The notes beneath the pieces are model-generated. The model saw only the letters and a program-made list of their open reading frames with translations. It was not told where the DNA came from and searched no databases. DNA of 64,000 nt from Protea cynaroides (lineage: Eukaryota; Streptophyta; Magnoliopsida; Proteales; Proteaceae), in NCBI GenBank assembly GCA_028583415.1, contig CM053267.1, forward strand, positions 29,250,902 through 29,314,901. Direction: 5' to 3'. A program made the position numbers and the translations under genes. Positions 1 to 11,256 of this stretch are shown here, piece after piece. Every line of letters starts with the position of its first letter. Position 1 is the first letter of the stretch.

Positions 1-818
1 GGCTCGACATACAATCTCATCCTGGAACGCATGCAGGACCATCAAGGCTAAAAAGGAATTGAAGTGGTGCTCAAGATCCATCGTCCCGTCGTAGGTTTCT
101 ATTGGAGGCATAGTGAAACCTCGGGGGAGATGGGTCTTCATGATACACTCTGGGAGAGTGCTCTCAGTGCTTTACATTTGACAAGTCGGATTTGTCCAAC
201 CTTCCTACACTTGCTAGAGCCGGGCCCTTAGATCTTGGAGCTCTCGTTCCATGGTTTTGCCCTCATGGTGAGGTTGTGCTTCTTCTGCGACTCTCTGTAG
301 GCGGGTGACATCTAGTTTGGCCTAGACATCTTCGTGGTGAGGTGGCTAGGGGCACAACCGTTCTAAGGTTGGGATTCTATTGACACTTTGATGCACGTTG
401 GGCGCTAACGTGCTCGAGGAAGATCCTTGGCTTTGGACATGGGAGACACTGTGTCCTGCCCCAACAAAACCCGCGAGAATGGCAACTCACCGATCTTTGA
501 GGTTGAGGTTGAGGTGGAGGTGCCACGGGGACACTCTCGGCCGCCAGACGAGCATGCTATTGATTATTCTGATTCGGCGCTGGGTTACGGTGTCCATGGC
601 ATCCAAGTTGGCCATGGTGTTGTTCCCTTCGCCGCTCTTGTTCCCTGACATTTAGGACCTGTCTAGGAGCATGGGCAGGCATAGCGTGATGCGGATCCAT
701 TACTTGCTTTGTGACAATCTCTAGTTGACGGGTCATCGCGTCAAACTGTTCCCTTGTCATGTATTGTGGGGAGGGAGGAGGTGACTGGGGAGGGAGGAGC
801 TGACAATTCCTCTTCCAG
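1..818 (-). pseudogene. Tat-type Ty3/gypsy gag fragment, duplicate copy
   Basis: Minus-strand reading gives a gag-like peptide with the segment PSPQYMTREQFDAMTRQLEI (minus strand, about 790-700), as in the fragment at 13302-14089. Frames change along the piece and no long ORF survives. A 19-bp tandem duplication adds a second PPS-rich stretch to the N-terminal part compared with the other copy. It is cut at 819 by the Tekay-type LTR, with TSD TCCAG at 814-818. It belongs to the same Tat element copy described at 9883-14094; its left continuation lies outside the window. Confidence 0.75.
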
Positions 819-1117
819 TTTAAGACCCACACTCCATAAACCCGATCTAAACCTTTAATTCATGTCGTAACAGATCTTCCAATCATCACTGGACCAGACG
901 GGACGAGCGGATGACAAACAGGTAAGAAAATGGACCGATTTAAGTATGAAATAATTCATACCGATCGATGGTACCAGTCTTGGTACCGATCGATGGTTGA
1001 CCGGTATGACCTGTGCAGACTTGGATCCGAAAAAAGGATCTCTGTGGGTCCCACTTTTTAAATTTCAAACCGAAGGACTTTCCTAATGTTAGGAGGCTTC
1101 CTAAACCTAACCTTAGC

Positions 1118-1127
1118 CTATATAAGG
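1118..1127 (+). promoter_or_regulatory. LTR TATA box, duplicate copy
   Basis: CTATATAAGG sits about 300 bp into the LTR and is conserved in the other two LTR copies (14392-14401 and 21853-21862). This is the expected place for the RNA polymerase II promoter of the retroelement. Position-based inference; no transcript data. Confidence 0.6.
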
Positions 1128-1577
1128 ACCCTTAAACCTCGTAAAACCTCTCTCATTGTTCCTTACAAACCCTAAAGAGAAGAAAGAGGCTGAAGAAGAA
1201 GGAGAAGCTAGGAAGGAGAGGGAAGAGTCGCCATTGTCATTCGACAAAGAACACATTACCGTAAGTCAACAGTAAGTGCTTAAACTTCCTCTACGTTAAG
1301 CGTTCTAGAATGATTAGTCATGATTGGATCAATACCATGCAAAGTGAGGTATTGGTCAAAACCCTATTTTGCCGTCAAACCCTAATCTAGTCGGTAAACC
1401 CTAGATTTAAGTTCTAGGTTGAAGATCATCGAAACCAAGACTTGAATGGAGTTGGAAACAACTCTAACTCAATGCTCAGATGTAGAATGTGTAGGAAAAA
1501 ACCTGGGATCAACAAGGGGTGACCGACGGAAGGCGAGAACCGAATGTATGGTCTTCCAGAGACATACCAGTTGACCA

Positions 1578-1604
1578 TACCGGTCGCACCATATGCGACC
1601 GGTA
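1578..1604. repeat. LTR hairpin with 11-bp arms
   Basis: Left arm TACCGGTCGCA (1578-1588) and right arm TGCGACCGGTA (1594-1604) are perfect reverse complements around a 5-nt loop. It lies about 450 bp downstream of the LTR TATA box, so it would be in the transcribed part of the LTR. The same hairpin occurs with one mutation in each of the other two LTRs. Confidence 0.8.
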
Positions 1605-3008
1605 CAATGACCGGTACCTCCTGGAGACTGGTCTGTGGCGACTGGTCGACCATATCGGTCACAACTTTCCCCACAATGCCGCGACCGGTACTGTGACCGA
1701 TATGCTCTGTGAGGGGTATTTTTGACCCAGTTGGTTTTTCGACCAACGTAAACCCTAAGAAAACTATTCTAGTATAACCCTAATATTTTATAGGACCTTG
1801 TGATAGCAAGTTTGGACCTTGTGACACGGGAAGCTATCAAACAAACGTCAGACAAGGGAATCAGACCTAAACCCTAATAATTTAATAAAGAGTAAATCGT
1901 TGCTAATAACCATGATTCTATGGTATGATGTTTGTGCATACTCGCATGTCATCTGTTACTTTCAGTTATTATTATTGTTCATGCATACTCGCAATGCTAG
2001 GATGTGACTGTTACGCATGTGATTGTTTTCGTTGGTGTGTGGAATGGGAAGGACTGGAGGTCTGGGATCATTCCTCACACTAGCACCTTTCGTATCATTC
2101 TGTCTTTGCATGCTTGGTGCAGGTAGGGTATCAGGGGGAGGAAGTGGCACTGTGGTCTCCGACCTGGCCACTAGACTCTAGCTCTATCTCTATGCCTTAG
2201 GGAGCTGCGCTGGGACAGGGCCTACTGTGATGACATATAGGATTGATTAGTTGCGAGCCTAGTTTGCAAGCCCTCGCCAATAGGGGCTTATGTGTTGGTA
2301 TGGGTAGAGTATCAGGGGAGGTGTTGGCGGTATTTGATCCGGACGCCTTAGCTCTATCTCTATTCCATGATAGGGTGCATGTGGGACAACAGTGGTGTTT
2401 GATCCATTGGGCGGCTTCACACACTTGTGTATAGAGGTGCGGTGGCCGCCAATCCTTTCTATAGCACATTGCAAACTTAAACCAGACCATGATGTGAATG
2501 TTACTCATGCATATGTTTGTTGCATTGTCTGATTGTCTTACTTAGCTAAGTTGTGAGCTCACCCTTGTGTATACACTATTTTTAGATGTTGATGCAGGTT
2601 ATTCGGTGGAGGATTATGTGAACGCTCCAGTGTACGGAGGCATAGCTGCTTTGTACGTGCAAGCGGGAGAGGACGAGCATGACGCTTCATGCGAGTGCCA
2701 TTTCTGCGTGTACCTATAGGATTTGATTTAGTTTATTTTAGTTATTTTCAGTTGGAAATACAGTTGATGTAAAGATATTTATTTATGTTTTGGGTATTTT
2801 AATAATTAGATATTTTATTTAAATTTACCAATAGATTACTCAGTTCATTTAATTTAAGACTTCCGTTGTATTTTATTATATTCTGATTGTGGTTATGTGC
2901 AATGGTTTGTATGAGTAGACACGGTCTTATTGAGATCTTGGTGTGAACCATTGGTTCAGTGACGGTTCACTCACACTTTTAGTTCGGTCGAATTGGGGTG
3001 TGACAACT

Positions 3009-3019
3009 TGGTATCGAGC
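3009..3019 (+). other. Degenerate primer-binding site, duplicate copy
   Basis: TGGTATCGAGC three bases after the LTR end. Compared with the sister copy (TGGTATCAGAGC, complementary to initiator tRNA-Met) it has lost one A, which would weaken priming. Confidence 0.8.
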
Positions 3020-5527
3020 TCTTAGGCTCGTCCAAGGATCATATTTGCACTTAACTAAGTCGATGAACTGAGATAGGAAAAAAATTAAAAGTCTTAATAA
3101 AAACACACTTTAAACACTTGTTTGATGCCTGAGACTAAATACTAAAGAGCATAATGTACTATGCTAAAGGTGGAATTAATAAATAGACATGCTCTAGATA
3201 GGAACCTTAATGACAGGTGAGAAAAATCATAAACTTCCACTAAATTGAAAAGGAAACTGTATCAAGAGTAAAAATAATCATAAACATCCAAAGCGTGATA
3301 AGTTAATTGTACCACAGGGTACAGTCCACAAGCCGGACAGTTACCCTGCTATAAAAATCAATGTATTAGGAGGAGAGAAAAATAAAATGATCTATCATGG
3401 GGTTGGGGGCATAGGAGGAATAGGGTTAGCAATGTCATAGTCATGCTCATATGCAACCCTAAGCCAGTGTACCTGCTCCTATGTGACTCTGAGGTTGCAA
3501 GAGAGGCGCCCTAGGTCACGGTTCATCTCACGTTGGGCATCTCGAATCTCCATAAACATATCCATCACGATATTAGGAGGAGGCTGGGATGGTCCTACTG
3601 TAGGTATGGGCTACGGTTCCCTTATCAGCCACCGACGTATGTGATAGCTACATCATGGCAGAATGATTCGACAAGGATTGAAGAATATTTTCTGAAGATG
3701 AAGCCTCAAACGTTTCAACAAAGGATCAAATCTATTGTGGCCATATAACTAGATAGGTTTATATAGGATGCAGTGCATTATTGATTTACTCTTGTGATTA
3801 TAAAGAATGCACATACCTGATTCTAATTCTAGTATCTTGACAGAATACCTTCTTGATTCAACCTGTCAATTGGAGTTGTAGATGTTATTTCTTTAGAATT
3901 AGTCCTGATTATACCAATCTAAGCTACTCCCATGATCGACACCATGAATAGAGATATGAACCGAATAAACATTTAAAGGTTTAATCATTCTGAATGTACA
4001 TCTTTTTCAATTTTATACCTGATTTATTCATGTACCAAAACTTCTCCAGATTTACTCTTGTAGTGCCTTGACCAATGGTACTATATACTCGATAGAACCT
4101 ATAACCATGAGGCTAAGAGCTATAAAATCTCTACTTTCATGTATTTGAACCACCGTGCAACCTAACGACCTTTGGATGCCGGTTGGATTATCCTAGATTT
4201 ACTCTTGATCCTTTAAACCTAAGTTCACTAGATAAAATAAGTGTTCATCATTATACTGAATTTGAAAGAAGGAAATGAATCATTGTTAGATAAGCATTAT
4301 GATTCTTACATTTCTCGACATCCACTAATAAGATGTTTAGTTAATAAGATAATTATTGGAAGGAAGATGATTAAATTCAGATTAGATTCTATAGCCAAGG
4401 AACCTCAGATGAAGTAATGGAGGATCTGTTTCGAGATTGCTGAATGGATGGATATGAGGCACGTCTATAAAAGAGTGCATGAGAAAAAAGTGAGAACTGT
4501 CAAGAGTAGCTAGTAAATAAATAGATAGCACTCAAGTAGAGTTAAAGACGACTATATCGGCATGAATTTTGACAAGGCAGAAGATTTCTAAAGGTAGATC
4601 TAAGAGTGGATACAAGGATGAAGTAAAAAATTATGGCATTGATAGTATTCAGATTAAGTACAAGTAATACTGAGTTATGCCCAATGTTGAGTGAGATGAT
4701 TAAGTAAAGACAAAAAAATTTTAGCTGAATTAATGAATTTATAAGCATATACCCTAATGCTTATAGATAGACTTGGGATATGTAATGAGTAAATAGTCAG
4801 AAGATGCTTTTCGAGATATACAAAAGAGAGATCAGGGTAGAACATCAGTGACAAAAGAGATGTAAGCTACTGAGTGCAATATGAGATTTTTGATGATAGT
4901 TTTTGAAAAATCATAAGAGATGAAGGAACTAGACAAGCTCTTAAGACCTTTAAACCAGATTACGCTAGTTCAAGCTCTTTTGGACTAGATTTTGTAGTGG
5001 ATAAGTGTTATGAACATTGTATGAATCATATGGATGGACATAATTTGGATGCAACCTAAATCGACTTGAGATGGCATACTTTGACGTCATCTTGGGAATA
5101 GATTGGTTGTCTCAACACTCTACAAGTGATTATGTGCATAGAAGAGGTTATCATTTAAGAATAAAGATGGCACATAATTTGGTTTTATTGGAAACATATT
5201 TCTTAGGAAACGAAAGCTCATCCTCTCGGCAGGAAAGGCAAAGAGATGCCTTGAAAAGAAAGGAGTTGGATATATGGTATCTGTGAAGCACCACAGATGG
5301 AAGATACTGATGTAATGCATAAATTCCCTGATGTATTTCCAAGAGAGGTTTACCCGGGTTGCCACTGATCATGCAAGCGAATTCGTTATTGACTTATTAC
5401 ACGGGATGGCACGTGTCAAAGGCACCCTATAGAGTAGCTCCTATGGATTAAAGGAATTGAGACTCAACTACGGGAGTTATTAGACAAAGGTTTCAATCGG
5501 CTAAGTATTGCATCACGGGGAGCACCA
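3020..5527 (+). pseudogene. Tekay-type gag/protease remnants, duplicate copy
   Basis: Collinear with 16159-18722. A gag-like stretch (RIEEYFLKMKPQTF) occurs near 3675-3720 and a protease-like motif (YFDVILGIDWLSQH) at 5074-5115. There is no long ORF and stops are dense. The gag N-terminal part (about 3400-3580) reads on the minus strand, as in the sister copy. A tandem duplication of about 56 bp precedes the RT at about 5490-5590. Confidence 0.65.
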
Positions 5528-6165
5528 ATGCAATTCGAAGAAGAAGCTAATCGGCTAAGTATTGCATCACAGAGAGCACCAATGCAATTCGTAAAGAAGA
5601 AGGACGGTAGCGTACGACTATGTATCGACTACCAAGAGTTAAACAAGTTAAACATCAAGAACCGATACCCTTTGCCTAGGATCGATGATCTGTTTGACCA
5701 GTTGCAGGGTGCAAAGGTTTTCTCAAAGATTGATCTTCGATCAGGGTATCACCAATTGAAGATCAAGGAAATGGATATTAAGGACTGCGGGACAAGGTAT
5801 AGACATTATGAGTTCCTTGTAATGTCATTCGGGTTGACTAACGCTCCAACGTTGTTCATGGAACTGATGAACCGAGTGTTTCATGACATATTGGACACTT
5901 CGGTCATTGTATTCATTGACGACATATTGGTCTACTCACAAGACAGGGAGACTCATGCAACACATTTGAGAGCAGCCCTACAACGGCTGAAAAGAGAGAA
6001 GCTTTACGCCAAGTTCAAGAAGTGTGAATTTTGGCTGAAGGAAGTGGCCATCTTGGGTCACGTAGTATCCGTAGACGGTATCAAGGTTGATCCAAGCAAG
6101 ATCGTAGCTATAGTAGGATGGGATGCACCAAAATCGGCCGCGGAGATTCGTAGTTTCCTTGGATT
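5528..6165 (+). pseudogene. Tekay-type reverse transcriptase, truncated by the gap, duplicate copy
   Basis: The frame is open into the N gap and encodes RT with the segments DGSVRLCIDYQELNKL, FSKIDLRSGYHQLKI and the catalytic FIDDILVYS. Compared with the sister copy it lacks a few residues after KEMDI, where a short in-frame deletion falls between RT motifs A and B. The rest of pol is not present; the sister continues through RNase H and integrase. Coding continuity across the Ns is an artefact. Confidence 0.85.
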
Positions 6166-6665
6166 NNNNNNNNNNNNNNNNNNNNNNNNNNNNNNNNNNN
6201 NNNNNNNNNNNNNNNNNNNNNNNNNNNNNNNNNNNNNNNNNNNNNNNNNNNNNNNNNNNNNNNNNNNNNNNNNNNNNNNNNNNNNNNNNNNNNNNNNNNN
6301 NNNNNNNNNNNNNNNNNNNNNNNNNNNNNNNNNNNNNNNNNNNNNNNNNNNNNNNNNNNNNNNNNNNNNNNNNNNNNNNNNNNNNNNNNNNNNNNNNNNN
6401 NNNNNNNNNNNNNNNNNNNNNNNNNNNNNNNNNNNNNNNNNNNNNNNNNNNNNNNNNNNNNNNNNNNNNNNNNNNNNNNNNNNNNNNNNNNNNNNNNNNN
6501 NNNNNNNNNNNNNNNNNNNNNNNNNNNNNNNNNNNNNNNNNNNNNNNNNNNNNNNNNNNNNNNNNNNNNNNNNNNNNNNNNNNNNNNNNNNNNNNNNNNN
6601 NNNNNNNNNNNNNNNNNNNNNNNNNNNNNNNNNNNNNNNNNNNNNNNNNNNNNNNNNNNNNNNNN
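6166..6665. other. Assembly gap of exactly 500 N
   Basis: A run of 500 undetermined bases. The round length is typical of a scaffolding placeholder and not of a measured gap. The left side is inside a Tekay pol gene and the right side is inside an LTR of a different subfamily, so the two sides are not shown to be adjacent in the genome. Confidence 0.98.
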
Positions 6666-7012
6666 TGATGAAGTATTTACCAAAAAAGAAAAAAGCTATT
6701 GGATAAAGTAATTTTAGGTCTAATTTGGGGGTTCTTTTTAAGTTTTATTTAAATATATATATATAAGGGTTGAGAAATAAAGGAGAAGCTTTGCTTGGTT
6801 TTAAAGCTAGAAATTCGAAGGCGTTACTCTTCTAGGATTCAGTGTTTAAGCCGTGAGATCGTGAACCCTAGTGGGATTCTAGCCCTATGGATCAGGTGCA
6901 GATCCTGAACTTTTGATATGGTGGGTATGACCTATACGAGATCTGGTTGAACCGTTGATTTATTTGCGGTTCATCACACCTAATCTGGTTAGACCAAAAT
7001 TGGGGTGTGATA
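6666..7012 (+). mobile_element. 3' part of a gypsy LTR, same family as the solo LTR
   Basis: The last 100 bases (6913-7012) match the reverse complement of 7550-7650 closely and end in TTGGGGTGTGATA, like the LTR ends in this window. The start is lost in the gap. No PBS follows, so it is a solo-LTR or truncated 3' end. The 200 bases nearest the gap show no coding signal. Confidence 0.7.
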
Positions 7013-7224
7013 GTAAAGAACTGATATTTTTCATTGAAAATGATGCTTTGATTCTTTGCAATGAATCCAAATGTTTCGGCTAAACCCAAGGGGTTCGGTT
7101 GGCACTACACCTTAGGAAGTGGAAGGTTCTATGTTTGACTCCTCTTACCGCCTTGAGGTCACTCACACGGGGTGTTAAGTGCTCTTCCTTTTCTTGCTTT
7201 GGGTGCAAGTGGAATGGTTCTTGT
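7013..7224. other. Short flank between the LTR fragment and the Tat LTR
   Basis: About 210 bases without a coding frame or a recognised repeat. It is the left flank of the old Tat element. The last five bases before the Tat LTR are CTTGT; I could not find a matching duplication at the right end. Confidence 0.4.
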
Positions 7225-7549
7225 TGTCGCACCGAACCGGGTGGTCTTTTAGCTTGCCAAAATATTTTGCATAGAGAAAAGAAAGACACCGTGTGATGGT
7301 CAGGTTGCAAAACCCTTAGACTACTCCGATGCTTAAGTCAGTCCGGTGAAACAAGCAGTATGGGATAGACGCAAGTATGGCTATCCCTTTTGTCAGAAGA
7401 GAGTTCAAGTGGCTTTCTCTGCCTAAGTTCAAAAGGTAAGGTTGATCGTGTGTTTACCTTTATTTTCATCGGACATATAGGTTGGAGATAGCTTCAATAG
7501 GAAGGTCTAATATCTCACCTGATAAGGCAAGATATCGTCATAGGCTACG
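7225..7549 (-). mobile_element. Tat-lineage 3' LTR, outer part
   Basis: Matches 24004-24326 on the same strand: both begin TGTCGCACC (plus strand), share the TTTAGCT and CACCGTGTGATGG blocks, and continue to the ATATCGTC..GTAGGC block. On the minus strand this is the end of the element's 3' LTR. It is split at 7549 by the solo LTR and resumes at 9870 (GTGAATCACGCCC against GTGGATCACGCCC in the other LTR). The first part of this LTR is missing: after 9882 the sequence passes straight into RNase H coding sequence. Confidence 0.8.
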
Positions 7550-9864
7550 TGTCACACCCCAATTCTGCACCAACCAAAATGGTGTGATGAACCGTCAATA
7601 AATCAACGGTTCAACCAGGATCTCGTATAGGTTATTCCCACTTTATTAATTCAAAACACATTCCACATTAATCAGAGGTAATAAAGTAAATAGCGGAAGT
7701 CTTACAGATAATGAACTGAGGTCTAGTCATGATAAATAATTAATATTCTATTTATCTCCAAGTAACCAAAACATGATTTAATACAAATTACAATGTCCAA
7801 ATACAGAAATTAAACACTAAGCGTATCCATAGTTGAAACTCTATCTTGACGAATCACAATAGTCCTCCATAGCTTGCTCATCATAGCCGCCACCCGTTTA
7901 CATGTTGGCTTGTTGACATAATCTTCAACCGTAATACCTGCAACATCAGAAACTAAAAGATTTGTGCGCACGAGGGTCAGCTCTCCAACTTGAGCTCAGT
8001 GAGAAAACAAAACAATGCAACAAACATATGCATGCATTCAATTCATATCTGTGGTCTGGTATATAAGTTTGCAATGTGCTATAGAAAGGTTTGGAGGTCA
8101 TCGCACCTCTATTCACGAGTGTGTGGAACCGCTCAACGGATCAAACACCATTGCCGCCCCCACATACACCCACCATGGAATAGAGATAGAGCTAAAGTGC
8201 TTAGGACCGCACCGCATCACACTTCCCCTGATGCTCTACCCATACCAACACGTAAGCCCCTATTGGCGAGGGCTTGCAAACTGGGCTTGCAACTAACCAA
8301 TCCCTAATTTCAAACGGTGTATCCAAGGCCTCACCCCAAGCGATCCCTCAATACGTCCATAGAGATAGAGCTAAGGCCCCCGGCAGTCAAAGACTACACG
8401 GTCCGAGAACACCTCCCCGATGCCCTACGACGTAATAGCTCTGCTAAGGTAATGGCAATACGACGATGTTAGTGGACAAGACTTGAGTAGAGATAGGGCT
8501 AAAATGCTTATGACCGCACCACATCACACTTCCCCTGATGCCCCACTCGCATCAAGTACAGTAACCACACACAAACATTCACATGTCTATTCCTAGCATC
8601 ATCATCATCATCATTATGTTATAATAAACGAAATTAAATATGCATGAATAATAATAACAGGAATAGTAAATGACATGTGATATGCACATTACAATCATAC
8701 AATCACAGAATCATACATGGCATTGGACTCAATAAACGAAAATAGTTTATTATTAGCCAATTAGTTTAGGTCTTGTTCCCTCACCTTTGGTTGCTAGTAG
8801 ATCCTCATTCAAGATTTATGAATCACCTTTAAAATCACTAGAAAGACCTAACAAGTCGATAGATTTTAATTAGAATTAATTCCAACAATTTAGACTAGAT
8901 GAAATCATAGGGTCGCGGGTTGGGTCGCGGTAGGGTAGCAGCTTTTTCTACGACCCCAATGGGTAGGGTCGATCATAGGGTCGATTATCCATCGACCCTA
9001 GGTGCGACCATAGCTTCCCGGGACTTCCCGAGAGCTTGGGTTCGATCTTGTGGTCCGATAGGGTCGGTTACCAATTGACCCTACGTGCGATCGCACGTAG
9101 TTTGAGTCGACCTTTCATCCTACAGTCGATTCTTTCATGTTTGGGTCATTTGGCTTACTTTTATAGTCCATTCTATGATTGTTCTATGGCTCAAAACTCC
9201 AAGCTACATACTTTACTTTGTTTACAATGATTTCCTCTATGGATTCCATTGGAATTTATCCATGGATGGATGATTTGGGTTTCTCCTAGATCTTACCCTC
9301 TTCATGAACCATTCTAGGCTCTTAAATAAATCATGGAGAATGTATTCATACCTTAGTTTTGTTGAGATTCAGAGTTTTCTCCGAATTTTCCCCTCCTTGG
9401 TCTTCTTCTTCAATTCTCCTTCTCTTCCTTCTCTTTTCTTTCTCTCACTTTCAATTAGGGTTCTAAAAGGAGTGAAAAGAGGCTTAGGGACGTCCTATTT
9501 ATAAAGGAAAACCTCTCAAAATAAGTCCCATTGAATTTAGAAAAGGTCCCCTTTGAAACTAGGAAAGTTTCCTAATTTTCGGTTCGAACTATTTTCCTAG
9601 GGTCGATGCTAGGGTCGCATAATCCGAGAGACCCATGCGACCCCATGACCAAAAGTCATGGGTTGGACTTCCTATTGAGGTGGGGTCGACCCTACCTGTT
9701 TAGGCATGAGACCCTACCCTCATTTTAATTGTTTTTGAGTTAAATTTCATATTGGGTCTTGGGTTTATTCACGCACTTGGTCCACTTTGCTTGACCATGA
9801 TATGTATACTGGTCATGACACAAAATGTAAGGTTAGACCGGGTTCGTGGCGTGCGGGACTTACA
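7550..9864 (-). mobile_element. Solo LTR of a Tekay-like family, inserted in the Tat LTR
   Basis: A 2315-bp LTR in minus orientation. The plus strand reads TGTCACACCCC at the left and CGGGACTTACA at the right, the reverse complement of the family ends TGTAAG..GTGTGACA. Perfect 5-bp target duplication CTACG at 7545-7549 and 9865-9869. A block at about 7990-8600 is clearly related to the LTR of the element at 14095-23709, the rest is diverged, so it is a sister subfamily. No internal region or second LTR remains, so it arose by LTR-LTR recombination. A TATA-like TTTATAAATAGG is on the minus strand near 9497-9508. Confidence 0.9.
9081..9100. repeat. Perfect 20-bp palindrome in the solo LTR
   Basis: CTACGTGCGATCGCACGTAG is self-complementary over all 20 bases. 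It lies in a 200-bp zone (8905-9120) rich in GGGTCG and CGACCC words in both orientations. The corresponding zone of the Tekay LTRs is rich in ACCGGT hairpins. Confidence 0.9.
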
Positions 9865-9869
9865 CTACG

Positions 9870-9882
9870 TGAATCACGCCCT
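9870..9882 (-). mobile_element. Tat 3' LTR, inner stub
   Basis: TGAATCACGCCCT continues the Tat LTR that breaks at 7549; the full LTR at the other end reads TGGATCACGCCCC at about 24328. The right side of this stub is a deletion junction with the RNase H coding region, so only a few bases remain. Confidence 0.65.
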
Positions 9883-10302
9883 TTCGAGAAGGAAGTCGGC
9901 TAGGGCTTATGCTTTAATTGCTGTCCTTGGCTTGTCTTGGAGATCGAACTCTACGAGTTCCATAGCCCAATTAATCATCCTTCCCGATACGTCATTATGA
10001 GCCACAATCTTCTTGATGGTTTTGTGATCAGCACCATGATGGTGTAGGCACTGGAAGTAGGGCCTCAACTTGCGCTCGGTTGTAACCAATGCCAGGGTGT
10101 GCTTTTTGATGGCTTGGTATCGAGTCTCCACGTTCAACAACACTTTACTCACATAATATATGGGACGTTGCATCTTGTCAACCTCTTTGACTAATACAAC
10201 ACTCACCGTGACAAGCGTGATAGCCAGATAAAGCTGGAGTTCATCCCCAAGCTCGGGCTTTACCAGGATCGGCGGGGTCGATAGGTACTTCCTTAGCTCC
10301 AC
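9883..10302 (-). pseudogene. Tat-type RNase H, truncated
   Basis: Minus-strand peptide from RKYLSTPPILVKPE through QRPIYYVSKVL, YQAIKKHTLALV, ERKLRPYFQ and VSGRMINWAMELVEFDLQ to PRTAIKA, then a stop and ALADFL. This is the RT-RNase H connection region of Tat (Retand/Ogre-like) gypsy elements. The remaining RNase H active site and the whole integrase are missing: LTR sequence begins within about 10 codons. It is the 3' boundary of the deletion described for the Tat LTR. Confidence 0.85.
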
Positions 10303-11256
10303 GAGGGTCTGCTAGCACTCGGGGGTTGACTTGAACTTCTTGTTCCCATTAAGAGTCTTGAATAAGGGTAGGCATCAGTCTACTGATCTCGACATGAATC
10401 ATCCAAGAGCGGCGACCTGTCCTATCAGCTCTTATACTTGCTTCACACTCTAGGAAGCTTTCATGTTTTGGATGGCCCCTATTTTTGTTCGTTTGGCTTC
10501 TATCCCTCGTTGGGACACCATAAAGCCTAAAAACTATTCTGAGAGTACTCCGAAGGCACATTTGATGGGGTTCATGTTATGCTTTTGGAGCATATCATAG
10601 GCTTCTCTGAGGTCGTCTATATGGGTATGTGCCTTTAGACTTTTAACTAAGAAGTCATCGATGTACACTTTCATGTTCTTATCGATCTGGAAGACCTTGT
10701 TCATCAAACGTTGGTAGGTTGTCCCGACATTTTTTAAGTCGAAGGGCATCACCTTATAGTAGTACGTCCCCTAGTTCATGATGAAGCTCGTAATCTCCTC
10801 ATCCTCTTTACACATTGAGATCTGATTATATACCGAATAGATGTCCATAAATAATAGCAATTCATGACCTGAGGTCGCATCTATCAATTGATCTATTTGA
10901 GGCAAGGGGTAGCTATCTTTGGGGCAATATTTGTTGAGGTAAGTAAAATCTATACAAATTCACCAACAACCTCCCGATTTAGGGACCATTACAATATTAG
11001 ATAACCACTGAGGGTATTTCACCTCTCTAATTAATCTTGCTTGTAGAAGCTTGTGCACCTCTTTATTTATGATAGCTTGCCTATCAAGAGCAAAGCTCCT
11101 TTTCTTCTGTCTCATGGGCCGATGCTGAGGCTCGACAGATAAGCGATGCTCCATGATCTCCCTATCGATACCAAGCTTGTTTGTGGCTGACCACGAGAAG
11201 ATGTTAGAATTCTCTCGGATGAAGGCAATGAGCTCTTCGAGCATCTTCCCCTTCAA
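10303..11256 (-). pseudogene. Tat-type reverse transcriptase
   Basis: Minus-strand pieces in order: GIDREIMEHRLSVEPQHRP.. with PQWLSNIVMVPKSGG (11256-10960); a short stretch reading IDFTYLNKYCPKDSYPLP-like in another frame (10960-10760); then MPFDLKNVGTTYQRLMNKVF and the catalytic VYIDDFLVKS (10752-10534). The order and the YIDD..KS form fit the Tat lineage. Several frameshifts and stops split it, so no RT could be made. Confidence 0.88.

Larger units (their letters stand above)
819..3005 (+). mobile_element. Tekay/Del-type 5' LTR, duplicate copy
   Basis: A 2187-bp LTR matching 14095-16143 and 21556-23709. It ends in TGTGACA and is followed by a degenerate PBS. It starts TTTAAGACCC where the 3' LTR of the sister copy starts TGTAAGACCC. 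A TATA box (CTATATAAGG) lies at about 1118-1127. It keeps the block of about 140 bp (2206-2345) that is missing from the LTR at 14095-16143. Confidence 0.9.
1..6165. repeat. Large direct duplicate of 13302-19315, ending at the scaffold gap
   Basis: The sequence from base 1 to the gap is collinear with 13302-19315, with a mismatch every few tens of bases by eye plus small indels. Both copies share the same Tat gag fragment, the same TCCAG junction and the same Tekay-type LTR start with T instead of G at LTR position 2. They therefore descend from one insertion event and are not two insertions. Copy-specific differences include a 19-bp tandem duplication near 770-795 (this copy only) and a deletion of about 140 bp in the other copy's LTR. 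The segment may be a real tandem duplication or a haplotype duplicate left in the assembly. Confidence 0.93.

Noticed and set aside
2197..2508. Cys/His-rich 103-codon minus ORF in the LTR, repeated in all LTR copies
   Set aside because: It lies in non-coding LTR sequence and differs in length and frame among copies; repetition reflects LTR homology.
6108..6706. Long ORFs of X residues across the N gap in several frames
   Set aside because: They exist only because N codons have no stops; only the RT part up to 6165 is real.
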